The notes under the pieces were generated by a model, which worked only from the letters and a program-made list of their open reading frames with translations, was not told the origin of the DNA and did not search any database. Shown here one piece after another: positions 1 to 12,000 of a stretch of 64,000 nt of DNA. A program made the position numbers and the translations under genes. Origin of the DNA: Pogostemon cablin (lineage: Eukaryota; Streptophyta; Magnoliopsida; Lamiales; Lamiaceae); contig CM042985.1 of the NCBI GenBank assembly GCA_023678885.1, positions 15,664,465 through 15,728,464 of the forward strand, written 5' to 3'. Numbering within the stretch: the stretch's first letter is position 1; every line of letters begins with the position of its first letter.

Positions 1-527
1 TATGATGCTCTGTTTTCAGGTGTGCCATTCGACTTGCACTCTTTCGTTCGATCAGACAACCTTGGTCGAACGAAGGTCGAACGACACATGGCGAATGAAA
101 GCTCGCGATCAGGCACGCTGCTCGACCAAACTACATCTGCTCGACCAGTTCTTTTTGGTCGAGCAGAGGTCGAGCAACATAGTTCAATGTCCGATTCGAT
201 ACCGAATGCTACGCATGTAGTTTAGAATACTCCAGTACCATTAAATGAGCAGAATACTGAGCTTATAGTGGAAAAGAAGTGAAAAAGAAGTGGGAAAGAG
301 CGAAGAGGTTGAGAGCCGAGAAGCTTAAACTGCAGATGGATAATGAAGATGTGGTTTTCTCTCTTAATCATGCAATGAAGATGCCCATGGAGACTCAATC
401 ATGCAAGAGCATAGATGTGGTTTCTAACTTGTTTAATCTTGACTTTAAAAGGACAGATGATTCTGAATTTAAGTAGAAGATTGACAAGGAGTGTCTAGAC
501 AGCTATGGGAGGACTCACGTTTTTACT
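1..527 (+). pseudogene. Degenerate gag-protease remnant of E1
   Basis: In-frame matches to the gag-pro gene at 46,652-47,785 include EKKWERAKRLRA, then NEDVVFSLNHAMKMPMETQ and VVSNLFNLDF. About 0.7 kb between these two blocks is deleted, apparently at a short AAG microhomology near 330-340; this removes the protease core with its DLGAS motif. A second deletion near 510 removes the C-terminal segment and joins directly to the internal polypurine tract. Stops at about 280 and 474 break the frame. The first 225 bases are the TCGA-box array, open in two frames. Not functional. Confidence 0.8.
28..176 (+). repeat. TCGA-box tetrad array in E1 gag linker (2 units)
   Basis: Two units of four boxes. 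The second is the clearest: TGCTCGACC at 119-127 and 138-146, then GGTCGAGCA at 157-165 and 168-176, with spacers 10, 10 and 2. The first unit uses TTCGACT (28), TTCGATC (46), GGTCGAACG (64) and GGTCGAACG (75). In the sense direction two forward boxes precede two inverted ones, so arms can pair. Same geometry as the arrays at 47.7, 54.7 and 58.7 kb. Confidence 0.8.
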
Positions 528-540
528 AAGTTTGGGGGTG
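528..540 (+). promoter_or_regulatory. Internal polypurine-like tract (E1)
   Basis: AAGTTTGGGGGTG directly after the gag remnant, followed by TGTGATG. It resembles the true polypurine tract plus LTR start of the family (AAGTTTGGGGGTT then TGATGAG) but lies about 1.2 kb upstream of the LTR. The same tract follows gag or integrase in every Athila-like copy here. Confidence 0.6.
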
Positions 541-1761
541 TGTGATGTTATTAACTCATTGAAGCACCAAGAATATAATCTTTTTTGTAATGTTTGCTAG
601 GGGAGTTGATTTTTTATGGTATGTTGAAACTTTATATGTTCTTGAAATTGATGGAGAAATTGTACTTGGATTATATTGTGATATGAAGTTCTATGTGTAC
701 TTGTGGGATATTGCTTACCATAAAAAGTGCTCTATTACTTGTTAAAAACCCATGTGAGATTTTGAGCCTCGTTGATCATGTTACATAATTACAAGATATT
801 TCTTTCTGGTGAGTATCGTTCTTATGTGTGTATTCTAGAACTTGCATCTTGTCTTACTTGAAACTACATCCTTGAATTTAAGAGTTACTTAGCCAAATAA
901 TTCTCCACCAAATAATTTTATATCTGTAGTTAGTCTTTTTGAGTTGAAAGCCTTATTTATTTGGCAACCTATGAAGATAGCCACTTTGATATCCTATTTG
1001 AGCCTTAAATTCCTATATTTAGTGGAGAATTAAATGCTGTCAAAGTGTGTGAATTGATTTTGATGGAGTTTGGAAGAAATAAAATATTTGGAGCCGTACA
1101 AGTGATTATGATCTTGAAAATTAGTTTCTTAGGGGTAGTACCTGAAACTGGTACCCCGAGATGTTAGATGTAGTGCCCAAAACTGGTACCTCGAGAAAAA
1201 GAAAGAAAAGAGAAAGTATGTTGTGCTTGAAGGAAATGAGAGAAAAGAAAATTAGAAGAGCATGAAGCTGGATAGCCTTGAAGTGTAAAAATCTGCAGTA
1301 CAAAAGATCTCCGATTTTAATTCTCTACTAATTGAGTCACTTTATCCATATATTTCCTACCTTAACCAAAGAGCTAACATTACGTCAAAAGAAAAGTGTT
1401 TTTTGATCTCATTGTCGAATCACACTTTTAGTGGTGGAGAGTTTGAGACTTTTGACAAGCTTATGGTTACGCATGCACTTGAATTGAATTTGAGCGTAAA
1501 CACCTTAACCTATAAGTGTACATCTTTTATACTTGAGTACGAGTGATATACTTCTTGTGAGAACATGTCAATGGAGCATTTGAATTGGTGGTGATTATCT
1601 TAAGTTGTAAGCTGTGAATTTATTATTACATATAATCAGAGTTGCATGACCTAAGTTGAGGACAAGTGTATTTTGAATGGGGTATGTCCTTGTTTCCTCG
1701 CTAATTTTCTTATTTTCTCTCTCTTTATTTTTATTTTGTTGCCTCGGGACGAGCAACGGGT
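541..1761 (+). other. 3' noncoding region of E1
   Basis: No coding potential. It is collinear with 50,701-52,360 (plus) and with 44,851-46,485 (minus), so it is a conserved noncoding part of this element family, not host DNA. It contains the paired GGTACC box at 1135-1190. E1 has lost several hundred bases that the other copies keep. Confidence 0.75.
1135..1190 (+). repeat. Paired GGTACC box of the Athila-like 3' region (E1)
   Basis: Two copies of a 21-bp box ending AAACTGGTACC, at 1135-1155 and 1170-1190, starts 35 bp apart. The pair recurs at 45,429-45,485, 51,709-51,764 and, with wider spacing, 55,618-55,723. Confidence 0.75.
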
Positions 1762-1774
1762 AAGTTTGAGGATT
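1762..1774 (+). promoter_or_regulatory. Polypurine tract of E1
   Basis: AAGTTTGAGGATT directly before the LTR start at 1775; it corresponds to AAGTTTGGGGGTT in the better-preserved copies. Expected primer site for plus-strand DNA synthesis. Confidence 0.7.
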
Positions 1775-1980
1775 TGTTGAGAGTAAAAATAAGCATGTTT
1801 AGTGTCTAATTTAACACCTTTTTGATTAATATTGTTGTCATCTATTAGTACAAGTATCTTATATTCAATATATTTGAGAAAAAGATGCACTTGAAGTGTT
1901 TTATTGTGTTTTAGGTGGAAAATGGGTGTAAAAGGCTCGGAATTAGAAGATACAATTTTGGAGACGAGATTAGAGTGTTG

Positions 1981-2215
1981 TTCGACCAAGATAGCCTATT
2001 CAACCAATATCAATTTGGTCGAACAGAGGGTGACAAGTGGAGCAGATTGCCAAAACCCGTCCAGAGAAGTAGTTCGACTTGAAGGGCTTGCTCGACCAAG
2101 CATCAATGTGTTCGAGCAAGAGCAGTTTGGTTGAACAGAATGCTAAAATCGTCTAGAGAGCTTGCTCGACTAATAGCTCCTTGTTCGACTAGTATGCCTT
2201 GGTCGAACAGCGTGT
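1981..2215 (+). repeat. TCGA-box cluster in E1 LTR
   Basis: At least nine boxes of TTCGACC, CTCGACC, GGTCGAACA or GGTTGAACA type. Spacing is looser than in the gag arrays, mostly 18 bp between starts. It lies upstream of the LTR TATA box, in the U3-like part. Confidence 0.7.
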
Positions 2216-2312
2216 CGCTAATGCTATTTACGGTAATTTTAGATGTCTTTTACCAAATTTGACGTGTGCTTCAAGCAAAGGCCCATCCTAAGCCTATAAA
2301 GAGGTCCAATGA

Positions 2313-2320
2313 GTATAAAA
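2313..2320 (+). promoter_or_regulatory. TATA box of E1 LTR
   Basis: GTATAAAAG at a position conserved in the related LTRs (16,537 minus, 53,101 plus, 54,385 minus), probably the core promoter. Confidence 0.55.
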
Positions 2321-3479
2321 GAAGAGCTTTCGAAGGAGGAAAAGACACAACACAATACAAGAGATTGAATTGGAGAGAGTCCACAACAATACTATACCCC
2401 ACAAGGGGGATTACCCCCAAACCATCATCCACATCCTTTCCTCCATCCATCCATTACTTTGAATATTCGTCTGTGGAATCAAGAGGAGAAATAAGAGGAT
2501 GATTCAAGACGAAAAAGGACGCGACGACTCCCAAATCTAAGGTTTATTTCGTTTCTTATTTTATCTTGTAATTTTCTTGACTACGGGTAAGATCTATTCA
2601 ACACCCATGATTATTCTTCGTAACATCATGGGCTAGAGCCTTTTTGGTAGAACTAGGGTTGTGAAGGTTTTTACGAATTAATTGAACTTTCGTGTGTAAA
2701 CTCCATACAACACTACTTGTGAATTTATTTTATATATGATTGTACTTTCTTAATCCATACTCACGGTCATTTTGTGCATCATTAACTGTTACGTAGAATC
2801 TGAATACATCTCTTAGTTATTGATTGAGTGCGTTCACCGCTGAGCAGAATTATATATTATAATTCTAAGTGAAGGGATTCCAAAGTTTTATTAGAACTAT
2901 CGTATATAGATACTTGTTAATTGAATCTTATTCGGGTTAATAAGTAGGATAAAGAGTATAACTTCATAGTACCTATAAAGGGAGATCATATCTGGTTAGA
3001 GTACCAATTGGCAAGGGAAATAATTGATACTGATAGTACCTACAAAGGGGGTGAAATTATATCTCTTGCTCTGAGGTTATTCACACGTGTTACACGCATG
3101 TATACTTGTGTCTATGGAGTAGATATGCATGGTTTAGTGATGCGTCCATATTCCACAAGGCAGAGTCGAACAACAACACACGGAAGGGAAATTAATGCGT
3201 GAAATTAGATTATCTTAGGGCTACCTATTCTCCTACTTGATCCATTTTCGTATTCTTCGAGTGATATTTTATATTATTTATTATTTTAATTAATTATTTA
3301 GTAGTTAATAATCAATACTCAACTGTTATTGCCACATCTCCTCTTAATTAATTTAGATAATAATTAAATTGATAATACGCTGTCGTTTGGGTTCGATATT
3401 CACTTGGTTGCTTGCTTAAGCTACAATTGATATCCTTAATACTTGGGGATTAATTTTACATGCAAAAAAATGCGCATCA

Positions 3480-4449
3480 CGGCTCTCAATCTCTTGGCTC
3501 TTTCCCACTTCTTCTCTACTGTACCCTTAGTGTTCGGCCCTTGAGATGGTACTAAGTTGTTCTGATTAACGGGTATAGCATTCGATATCGAATTGGGCAC
3601 GAAACGGGACTGCTCGACCTCCATTCGACTTGGGTAACCTGGTCAATCAACTTGTCCTTGTCGAACAGCGCAGGTGATCGCGACCTATGCTCCTTCATGT
3701 GTTGCTCGACTTAGGTGGTCTAGTCGAGCAACCTGGTCCAAGTTGAGCAAACCTCTCGATCGAGAGCTACCAGTGGCCAGGTGCTGCTCGACTTCTGCTC
3801 GACTTAGATGGTGAAGTCGAGCAGAAAGGTACTGGTCAAGCGGCAACTTGAAAACAGAATGTCGTGTTTCTATTTTTCTGAAGCTTGTTCGACTTCTGCT
3901 CGACCAGAAGGTCTGGTCGAGAAACTCCAGTCTGGTCGAACAACTCATCTGCTCCATTTGGTTTCACTCGCCGGCATAATTGGACCTTCATACTACATTC
4001 CCGATCTCAATGTGATGGCATGGCAAGTCTTTGGATTCTCAATACTTTGAGATGGAAACTTCCCCTTCTCATTAGTTTGAGTCAACTTGTTCACGTTTCC
4101 TGCCATCTTCCCCATCAACAACGTAAGGTCTTTCACTTGTTTAGATAAATCCTCATGATTAGCATCAATCTTCTTATGTCGTTCCATGATTATCTTCGAA
4201 ACCCGGCTTCCTTCTTCCACTTTAGCACCTGGAGCAATACCAATAGGAGGTTGCACCGTATTATTCGGATTACTCCACGAAAACTCTGGCCTCCTTGGTT
4301 GTTGGTAATTAACCGGGGAATCATGATTGTTGTAATTCCCCTGATAATTTCGGTTCTCTTGATTTGGGTTCCTAGTTCCTTGAATACTTTGACCCTTGGC
4401 GTAATTAGCCTCCTCGATCTCCTCTTGGCTAGCTCCTTCGTAGCCACAT
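3480..4449 (-). pseudogene. A2 gag, C-terminal half (broken)
   Basis: Continues the gag that starts at 15,430. From 4,449 leftward it encodes YEGASQEEIEEANYAKG in frame, then a Gln/Asn-rich stretch, then ERHKKIDANHEDLSKQVKDL, a heptad-like helix also present in the gag at 47,617-48,453. The TCGA-box array follows, then a frame change and EKKWERAKRLRA up to the E1 insertion. Stops and frameshifts interrupt it. Gag forms the particle core; this copy cannot make the full protein. Confidence 0.75.
3613..3942 (-). repeat. TCGA-box tetrad array in A2 gag linker
   Basis: Four partial or complete units in CTCGACT/GGTCGAGCA spelling. On the plus strand the two complete ones have box starts at 3787, 3798, 3815, 3834 and at 3888, 3899, 3915, 3934. 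Steps are therefore 11, 16-17 and 19, the mirror of the E1 gag array as expected for a minus-strand element. Confidence 0.8.
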
Positions 4450-6478
4450 TGTGATACCCGAGCTTCTCACTCCTCATGTGCCAATATAATTTAATTTTTG
4501 TTATGTGCATTTTATAATTATGTGATAATTATGTGGTAATTATTTGATAATAATGTTGCAATTATGTGACAATTGTTTCTACATTTTATTTATCTTAATA
4601 TTTTATTTGAGACATATGCGATAAAAATAGTGACAATATGTAAATATATACGTGTATAAATATTTATGTGCATTAATTTGGATAGATATAATTAAATTGT
4701 GTCATGTGTGTAAATACATTATTTCTTAATTATTAAGTATCACACGTGTTCTCGTAACAATAATAGTGGTAAGAAAATGTACACATATATGTGTTAATTT
4801 GTATATGTATCATATCTTAACTATTAAGTATTGCACGTATATTTGTAATGGATAATAATAATAATAATAATATTAATAAATCATTTACTATTAATAGTAA
4901 ATTACTTGTGGCGGTGGAAATCGTAGATGACTCACATCTAATAAACATCTATTGTATAAATTGCCTTTGGCAATTGATAATCAACACCAATAGAGAAACT
5001 TTGAGCGAAAGAAAAAAAAGAAAGAGAGAGAGGGAAGGAAGGGGAGAGAGGGAGAAAGAAAAATAGAGAGAGAGGAGAGAAAGGAAGGAAGAAAGGGTCG
5101 TGCCAGAATAGGAAGGAAGGGATTAACTATCTTTCTTCACTAGGTGTATATTATTGTGAGAGTCCAGGTAAGTAGAAGTCCAACTACAACGCATAAACAT
5201 GTTGTTTGTGAATTATTGTGATTAATACGTGATAATTATTTTATGGATTATTTGTGATTGGTTTAATTACGTTATGAATTGGGATTAATTTGTGATACAA
5301 GCTGTGAATTTATGTGACTTGGGTAAAGTAGGGTTCATATTCAACAATATTATTTGTAAATTATTTGTGATAAATTTGCAATACAATTTTTGGATTTATG
5401 TGATTTGAAATAATATCTTTGTTCTATATAGATTTGTGTGAACAGAAACTGTTGAATATAGATCTGTATGATTTGAGAAGATATTATTTATAAGGATCTG
5501 TGTGATCTGAGATGAAGTTTTTATTCTTAAAGGGATTCGTGTTATCCAAGGTGAAGTTATTATTTTATAATGGATCTATGTGATTGAGGTGAAGTTGTTG
5601 TTCAGAAGTGGATCTGTGTGAATTGAAGTTAAGTTGTTGCTTTATTATGATTAAATGTTAATGTTGATATTGATATTGTAAATGGGTTTGGTGCATATTT
5701 AATTGTCCTGGTTGCATACCATTAATAAACATGAAAAGTGTTTTCCCCAAAATTAATAAGATAGTAATGGTGTGTCCGACCACTATATATTCATCTCTGT
5801 CAGGGTTCAGAAAAATCATTCTCTACACTTTGTTCTGGGTTCAGAAAAATCATTCTCAGTATTTTATTCGGGGTTTGGAAAAATTATCCCCAACACTCTG
5901 CCAGGGTTCCGAAAAATCATTCCCGGCACTTATATATTTGGGATTCAAAAAAATCGTCCCCATTGAACTCATTTGGGGTGCGTATATTAAGTGTATCGTG
6001 GGGATTCCACAACATGAACAATTTTTAAAGTAAAAGAGACCAATTAGAAAGACTAGGAAATGGGCGATAGAGAACTAAATGCATTTTATGCACTGACATG
6101 CATCATTTCTACTTACTGAGATTTTTGTCTCACTAGTTTATGTATTGCAGGTGAGCCTATTGATGATTGAGTTTTGTGATGTGATTGTGCAAGCTGTGAA
6201 GCTCCTACAGGGTTTTGAGCGGATGTACATAGATGACGACCTATTGGGCAAGGCCGTGGGTTTATTTTGTTTCCGCTGATGCTTTGTTATGTAATATAAT
6301 AAGTATTATCACAAGTTTGTGTGGTTGGAAGTGGTGTCAGAAACCAGTAATGTATGTTAAACTGGTGTGATGGTTTCGATTATAAATATATTAAAAAATA
6401 TATATGCAGGTTTTTAAAATGATGATGTTTATGTCAGTTTGTATTTGAATTATAAGTTATGTATGGTGGGTCGTGTCA
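4450..6478 (+). repeat. 5' LTR of Tekay element
   Basis: 2,029 bp, from TGTGATACCCGAGC to GGTCGTGTCA. It contains a TAA microsatellite (about 4,850-4,872), a GA-rich tract (about 5,000-5,095), degenerate repeats built on GGATCTGTGTGAT (5,430-5,640) and five copies of a roughly 36-bp repeat (5,804-5,965). TGTATAAAT at 4,953 is a candidate TATA box. It matches 12,382-14,401 throughout with scattered differences. Confidence 0.9.
5804..5965 (+). repeat. 36-bp tandem repeats in Tekay LTR
   Basis: Five degenerate copies of a unit containing GGTTCAGAAAAATCATTCTC, each followed by a short pyrimidine-rich arm. The other LTR has the matching block at 13,727-13,890, so the repeats predate this insertion. 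Confidence 0.75.
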
Positions 6479-6481
6479 GAG

Positions 6482-6495
6482 TGGTATCAGAGCCA
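6482..6495 (+). promoter_or_regulatory. Primer binding site (tRNA-iMet type), Tekay
   Basis: TGGTATCAGAGCCA starts three bases after the LTR end. It is complementary to the 3' end of plant initiator tRNA-Met, the usual primer in this lineage. Confidence 0.9.
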
Positions 6496-6641
6496 GGTTT
6501 GGGTCCTGCAGACTATCTATGTTCATAAACTTATTCCTTGGGAGCACACCCTTGCAAGTAAGTGTTATTTTCTTTCTATGTTGTTATGAGTTTTATAAAT
6601 TATATTGGCCATGTGGTGTAGAACTCGTAGTTAGTAGACAA

Positions 6642-9000
6642 AATGGTAAGGACTATAAGTGAAATTTCTGAAGGGGATAGGACTGCTGAGCAAGCAGCAC
6701 CTACTGAAGGAAATAATCGTGATGCGGTGATTACTCGACTGATGGAACTGGTTGAGCCGAATCCCAACAGATACGACAACTGATTCAGCAGAGAGATATG
6801 GGTGGACAACCAGAGGTTAATCATGATCGACGTCAGGTTGAAAGGGTGGAAATGGTTTGTGAGAGGTTTTGAAAGTTGAGCCCTCTGATATTTGAGGATG
6901 CAGCAGAACCCACAGATGCAGAGGATTGGTTACGCACAGTGGAAAACATGAAAACATGTTTCAATATAGTAGAATTCAAGATAGGGACAGAGTTTTGTGC
7001 GCTTCTTTCATGTTATGGAGAGTGTTGGCCACTGGTGGGATACAATTAAAAGTACCGAGGATGTCACGACTATGACCTGGGGAAGGTTTAAGGAGCTTTT
7101 TAGGAACAAGTACTTTACAGCGATAGTGAGAGCAATGAAGATAAACGAGTTCATGCAATTGAGGCAGGGTGGCATGTCAGTCACATATTACCTTCGTAAG
7201 TTTGAGCAATTGTCGAGTTTTGTAGAACATATGGTGAGTACGAAGGCACTAAAAGTGGAGAGGTTCGTGGAAGGGACTGCATGGAGCAACATACTCACTA
7301 GTTGTAGAAAGAGCCCAGATTGCTGAACGAGCAGAGATGAGGATCAGACAAGAACATGCTATCAAACGTCAATTTCAACAAAAACCAGTGCAGCAGTTTG
7401 GGAGAGATGATAGGAGGCTGATGCCATTTCAGAGGCCGAAATCAAATGTTCAAATGGAGCAAGAACAGAGACAAAGAGAACCAAACAAGCATCCCAAGTT
7501 TGATCAGAGTAAGGTGCTACCGGCGCCACCACTACCTATATGTCCTAATTGTCTTAGACCTCATGGCGGGGATGTTGGATTGTATACTAAAAGTTTAGCT
7601 TTTTGTATGAACAATGTTTAAACAATTTATTTGAAATGAGAATCATATGATCAAATGATTGTGTCTTATAATTTATTTATATGTACACTGCAATAGTCCA
7701 CTTACTTTATACTGTAGATAATATGTTATGCGACAACACGCAGAAGTTCATATTATTGGTTTCCTTATAAAGTATAAACAGATGCTCACAACCGAGATAG
7801 ATGGGGGCTCTCTATCGGGATGGTTGTAGTGTGGTTTGGTATTAGCTTATCTTGGCTATAGGATCACATTAGTGCACTTTGTGTGTATTGACCAGGACCG
7901 CTTGAGATCGTTCGACTTATACTGACTTATAGAAGAACTTGATCTCAATTATTATGGATGTTCGTGCTCTTAATCCCTATACAATAACCTCGACACGTAA
8001 GGCAGTATGTATTTCTTTGATTCATCAATGGGTGAGATTTACATGTAATTAAATCAACAAACTCGGTGAGTTGGAAAATAGTATTGTCTCTATGGTGTGC
8101 TGTTGATTGTAGAAGGAATCCATGTCCGACATAGGTTGATGATGTCCCCTTGTGGAGCTCATAAGGATTATCATGTAAACCTTGCAGGTGGATTTATATT
8201 GGCATGATAATGAGGTTGAGTGGTACTAATCTTGTATGAGATATTAATTACTGGAATTGTCAGTAACTTAATTAATTAATGGACATTGTATATCTTAAAC
8301 ATGGAGAGACTAACGGGCTCATAATAAGAAGGAGCCCATAACATAATTATGGGATTAGAACGGTCGTTCAATAATAATATTTTAGAGGAATATATTATTA
8401 TTATTATTGGACTTAAGTGTAAGGTTTGGGCTAAGCTTGGATACTTAAGCCCAATGGAGACCCAACTCTAATTTCTCCTCCTGGTCCCTGTTGTAGCCCA
8501 TATATAAGTCATCTCAGTTGTCCGAAAACCCTAATCTATGAGATTAATCATGCCTAATACTGTGAGGAGGGTGAGGGAACGCAGAATGAGAAGATCTCAT
8601 AGATCGTCGCCCACACAACGTCGAGATTGGACTTGGAAATACAGCAGAAGACTAGAAGGTTGTTTGCTGCTTCTATCTGCCACCTTCTACGATTTTTATA
8701 AAATCTTACAGACATTAGAACTAGACGTGTGATATACTGAAGCCACAGAAGAGAGGATCATTTAGGCGCATAGATCACCCAAATCCAATATTGAATGAGA
8801 GAGTTATGCTCAAAACGATGAGGCTGCGCAGTCTGCCGTTGAGAATCCATCTTCTCCAACTACCCTGGTGAAAGGTATTATGTTTCTTATTTTTTTTCTT
8901 ACGCTGCATGTCAAAAACATATGGAACCCTAACGGTTCACGTTAACCAAATTATCGAATGCCAAAAGGGGAGTGTCGTGCCACTCTTAGGACTTGTTACA
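6642..9000 (+). pseudogene. Tekay gag, broken and split by a solo LTR
   Basis: Likely start ATG at 6642 (MVRTISEISEGD). Recognisable gag blocks: DAEDWLRTVE near 6,920 and WGRFKELFRNKYF near 7,080, then a basic Gln-rich segment (7,337-7,540) and the start of a zinc knuckle, CPNCLRPHGG, at about 7,540. The frame is cut there by the copia solo LTR and resumes at 8,967. Stops at about 6,780 and 7,325 and frame changes disrupt it. Nucleocapsid and particle protein in origin; defective here. Confidence 0.8.
7573..8966 (+). mobile_element. Solo Ty1-copia LTR
   Basis: 1,394 bp beginning TGTTGGATTGTATACT and ending AATGCCAAAA. It is flanked on both sides by GGGGA (7,568-7,572 and 8,967-8,971), a perfect target duplication. 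It belongs to the same family as the C1 and C2 LTRs. TATATAAG at 8,501 is the promoter TATA box. Unequal recombination between two LTRs most simply explains the missing interior. Confidence 0.93.
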
Positions 9001-12000
9001 CATACGGCAAGGGTGTACACATTGACGCGGGAGGAAGTAGATGCAAATCCCTCAGTTGTCATGGGTAAGTTATCTATTTTTGGCACTTCTACATATTTGC
9101 TATTTGATTCTGGAGCCACACATTCATTTGTATCCACTGAGTATGTGAGGAAGCTGGGTAGAACACCTGACCTAGTAGAAGCTAATTATGAGGTGATGAT
9201 ACCTTTTGGTGAATCAAAGCAAACCAATCAACTTCTTCGAGGTTGTGTTATTCCTATTGAAGGAAGATAACTCCTCACTGATTTGATTGTGTTAGGTATG
9301 AATGATTATGATATCATGTTGGGCATGGATTGGTTGTCAAAGTATGGTGCTACAATAGATTATCAGAAGAAGAGTATCACTTTTCAGCCATTGGAAGGAG
9401 AGCCATTCACCTTTGTTGGGATTAAGAAGAACTTCAGATTTCCTGTGATATCAGCAGCAAAAGCAAAGCGGTTGTTGGAAAGTGGTTGTGAAGGCTATCT
9501 GGTGAGTGTGATAAATATTGAGGGACAGCAGTGTCCAGTTCTCAGTGATGTACCAGTAGTTCGGGAATACCCGGAGGTATTTCCAGAAGATCTTCCAGGT
9601 TTGCCACCAGACCGGGAAATAAAGTTTATTATTGAGCTGCAACTAGGAACTGTTCCTATATCTAAAGCACCATATAAAATGGCACCAGCTGAACTAAAAG
9701 AATTGAAGATTCAGTTGCAAGAGTTACTAGACAAAGGATTCATCCAACCTAGTTTCTCACCTTGGGAAGCACCAGTTCTTTTCGTTTGAAAGAAGGATGT
9801 CACATTAAGGATGTGCATCGATTACCGAGAGCTCAACAAAGTTACAGTCAAGAATAAGTATCCATTACCTCACATTGATGATCTGTTCGATCAACTACAG
9901 GGTGCAACTATCTTTTCAAAAATTGATCTGCGATCGGGGTATCATCAGTTGAGGATTAAGGAGGAAGATATCACGAAAACTGCATTCAGCACAAGGTACG
10001 GGCACTATGAATTCTTAGTGATACTGTTCGGTTTGACGAATTCTCCAGCAGCATTTATGGATTTGATAAATAGAGTATTTCAGGAATTCCTCGATAAGTT
10101 TGTGATTGTGTTTATCGACGACATTCTAATTTACTCAAACAATAAGGATGATCATGCATTGCACTTGAGGAAGGTGTTGGAGATTTTGAAGAAGAAGCAG
10201 TTGTATGCGAAGTTTAAGAAGTGTGAATTCTGATTGGACCGAGTTGTTTTCTTGGGACACGTGGTGTCAGGAGAAGGAATTTCAGTGGATCCAAGTAAAG
10301 TAAAAGCAATCCATGATTGGCCACAACCCTCAAATCCCACTGAGGTTCGTAGCTTTCTTAGATTGGCGAGATATTATCGAAGGTTTGTTGAAGGATTTTC
10401 TAAGATCGCTTCACCATTAACACAGTTAACTAGGTAGAATGTGAGGTTCACATGGACGGAGGCATGTGAACAAAGCTTTCAGGAATTGAAGAGATGATTG
10501 ACATCAGCACCTATCTTAACTATTCCTATGGAGACATGAAACTTCAAGGTTTACAGTGATGCTTCAAAGAATGGTCTTGGGTGTGTACTGATGTAGAATG
10601 GGAAAGTGATAACATATGCATCCAGGCTGTTATGGGAATACGAGAAGAACTACCCAACACATGATTTGGAGTTAGCCGTAGTAGTGTTTACTCTCAAAAT
10701 TTGGAGGCATTATCTGTATGGGGAACGTTGTGAGATATATACTGATCATGAGAATTTGAAGTATTTCTTCACTCAGAAAGGGTTGAACATGAGACAGATA
10801 AGATAGTTAGAAATGGTGAAGGACTACGATTGTGTTATCAATTATCACCTGAGTAAAGCCAATGTGGATGCTGATGCATTGAGCCGAAAGGAAATAAAGA
10901 TGGCAGCTCTGATACTTCGACCAACCTTGATGGATAAGATTCGACAGGGCCAACAGAAGGATAAATTATTTGACAAGATAAGAAATGATATCAGCTCTGG
11001 AAAATCTTCTGACTTCCAATTAAGAGATGATGGCATGATAGAGGTCGATTATGTCTTCCTGGAGTGGACGACATTTGGAAGGAAGTGATGGCAGAAGCTC
11101 ATTCAACACCGTACTCTGTACATCCAGGAGCTACAAAGATGTATAGAGATTTAAAGTCACATTATTGGTGGCCAGGGATGAAAAGAGAGGTCGCTCAATA
11201 TGTGGAGCAATGTTTGACTTGTCTGCAAGTCAAAGCCGAGCATCAGAGACCAGCAAGAACTTTACAGACTTTATTTATTTCAGAGTAGAAGTGGGAGAAT
11301 AATACTATGGATTTTATCATCGGCTTGCCAAAGACAGTAAAATGTCATGATGCCATTTGGGTTATCGTGGATCGACTAACTAAGTCAGCTCATTTTTTTC
11401 ATATTTGCTCTATGTATTCTATGGATCGCTATACACAACTATATATTCAAGAGATTGTTAGACTCCATGTAGTACCACTTACCATTGTGTCAGATAGAGA
11501 CACAAGATTCTTGTCTGCTTTCTGGAAGAGTTTGCATAAGGCGTTGGGGACACAGTTATCTTTCAGCATAGCATTCCATCCACAAACTGATGGTCAATCG
11601 GAGCGTACAATATAGATTTTGGAGGATATTCATAGAGCATGTGTGTTGGATTTTCAAGGTCGGTAGAGTAAATTTTTGCCTTTGATAGAGTTCTCGTACA
11701 ACAACAGCTATCAGTCTACTATCGGGATGGCACCATATGAAGCACGGAAGGAAGTGTAGATCTCCAATACATTGGGATGAAGTTGGAGAGAGGAATCTTT
11801 TGGGTCCAGACTTGATTAGTGAAATGTCAGAAGCTATTACCCGTATTCTAGAGAAGATGAAAGTTGCTCAGGATCAGCAAAAGACTTATGTAGAAAAACG
11901 GATAAGAGATATGGAATATGAAGTGTGTGATCAGGTATTCTTGAAAGTATCTCCAATGAAGGGGATAATGCGGTTTGAAATGAAAGGAAAACTCAGTCCA

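Larger units (their letters stand above)
1..3479 (+). mobile_element. Athila-like Ty3-gypsy element E1, 3' part
   Basis: Right-hand part of a plus-strand Athila-like retrotransposon; its 5' LTR lies left of the window. Order seen: gag-protease remnant, internal polypurine-like tract, noncoding 3' region, polypurine tract, complete 3' LTR. It carries no RT, RNase H or integrase. It is inserted head-on into the gag of the minus-strand element A2: A2 coding sequence resumes at 3480. Internal deletions are visible against the related copies at 46,652-48,453 and 50,132-50,530. The 5-bp target duplication is predicted to be CGGCT (3480-3484), but the left copy is outside the window. Confidence 0.85.
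1775..3479 (+). repeat. 3' LTR of E1
   Basis: About 1,705 bp, starting TGTTGAGAGTAAAAATAAGC and ending GCGCATCA, the family termini being TGATGAG...CTCATCA. It is collinear with the LTRs at 15,543-17,076 (minus), 52,373-53,788 (plus) and 53,789-55,064 (minus). It contains a TATA box at 2313 and a TCGA-box cluster at 1981-2215. A2 gag continues immediately after 3479, which fixes the right boundary. Confidence 0.85.
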
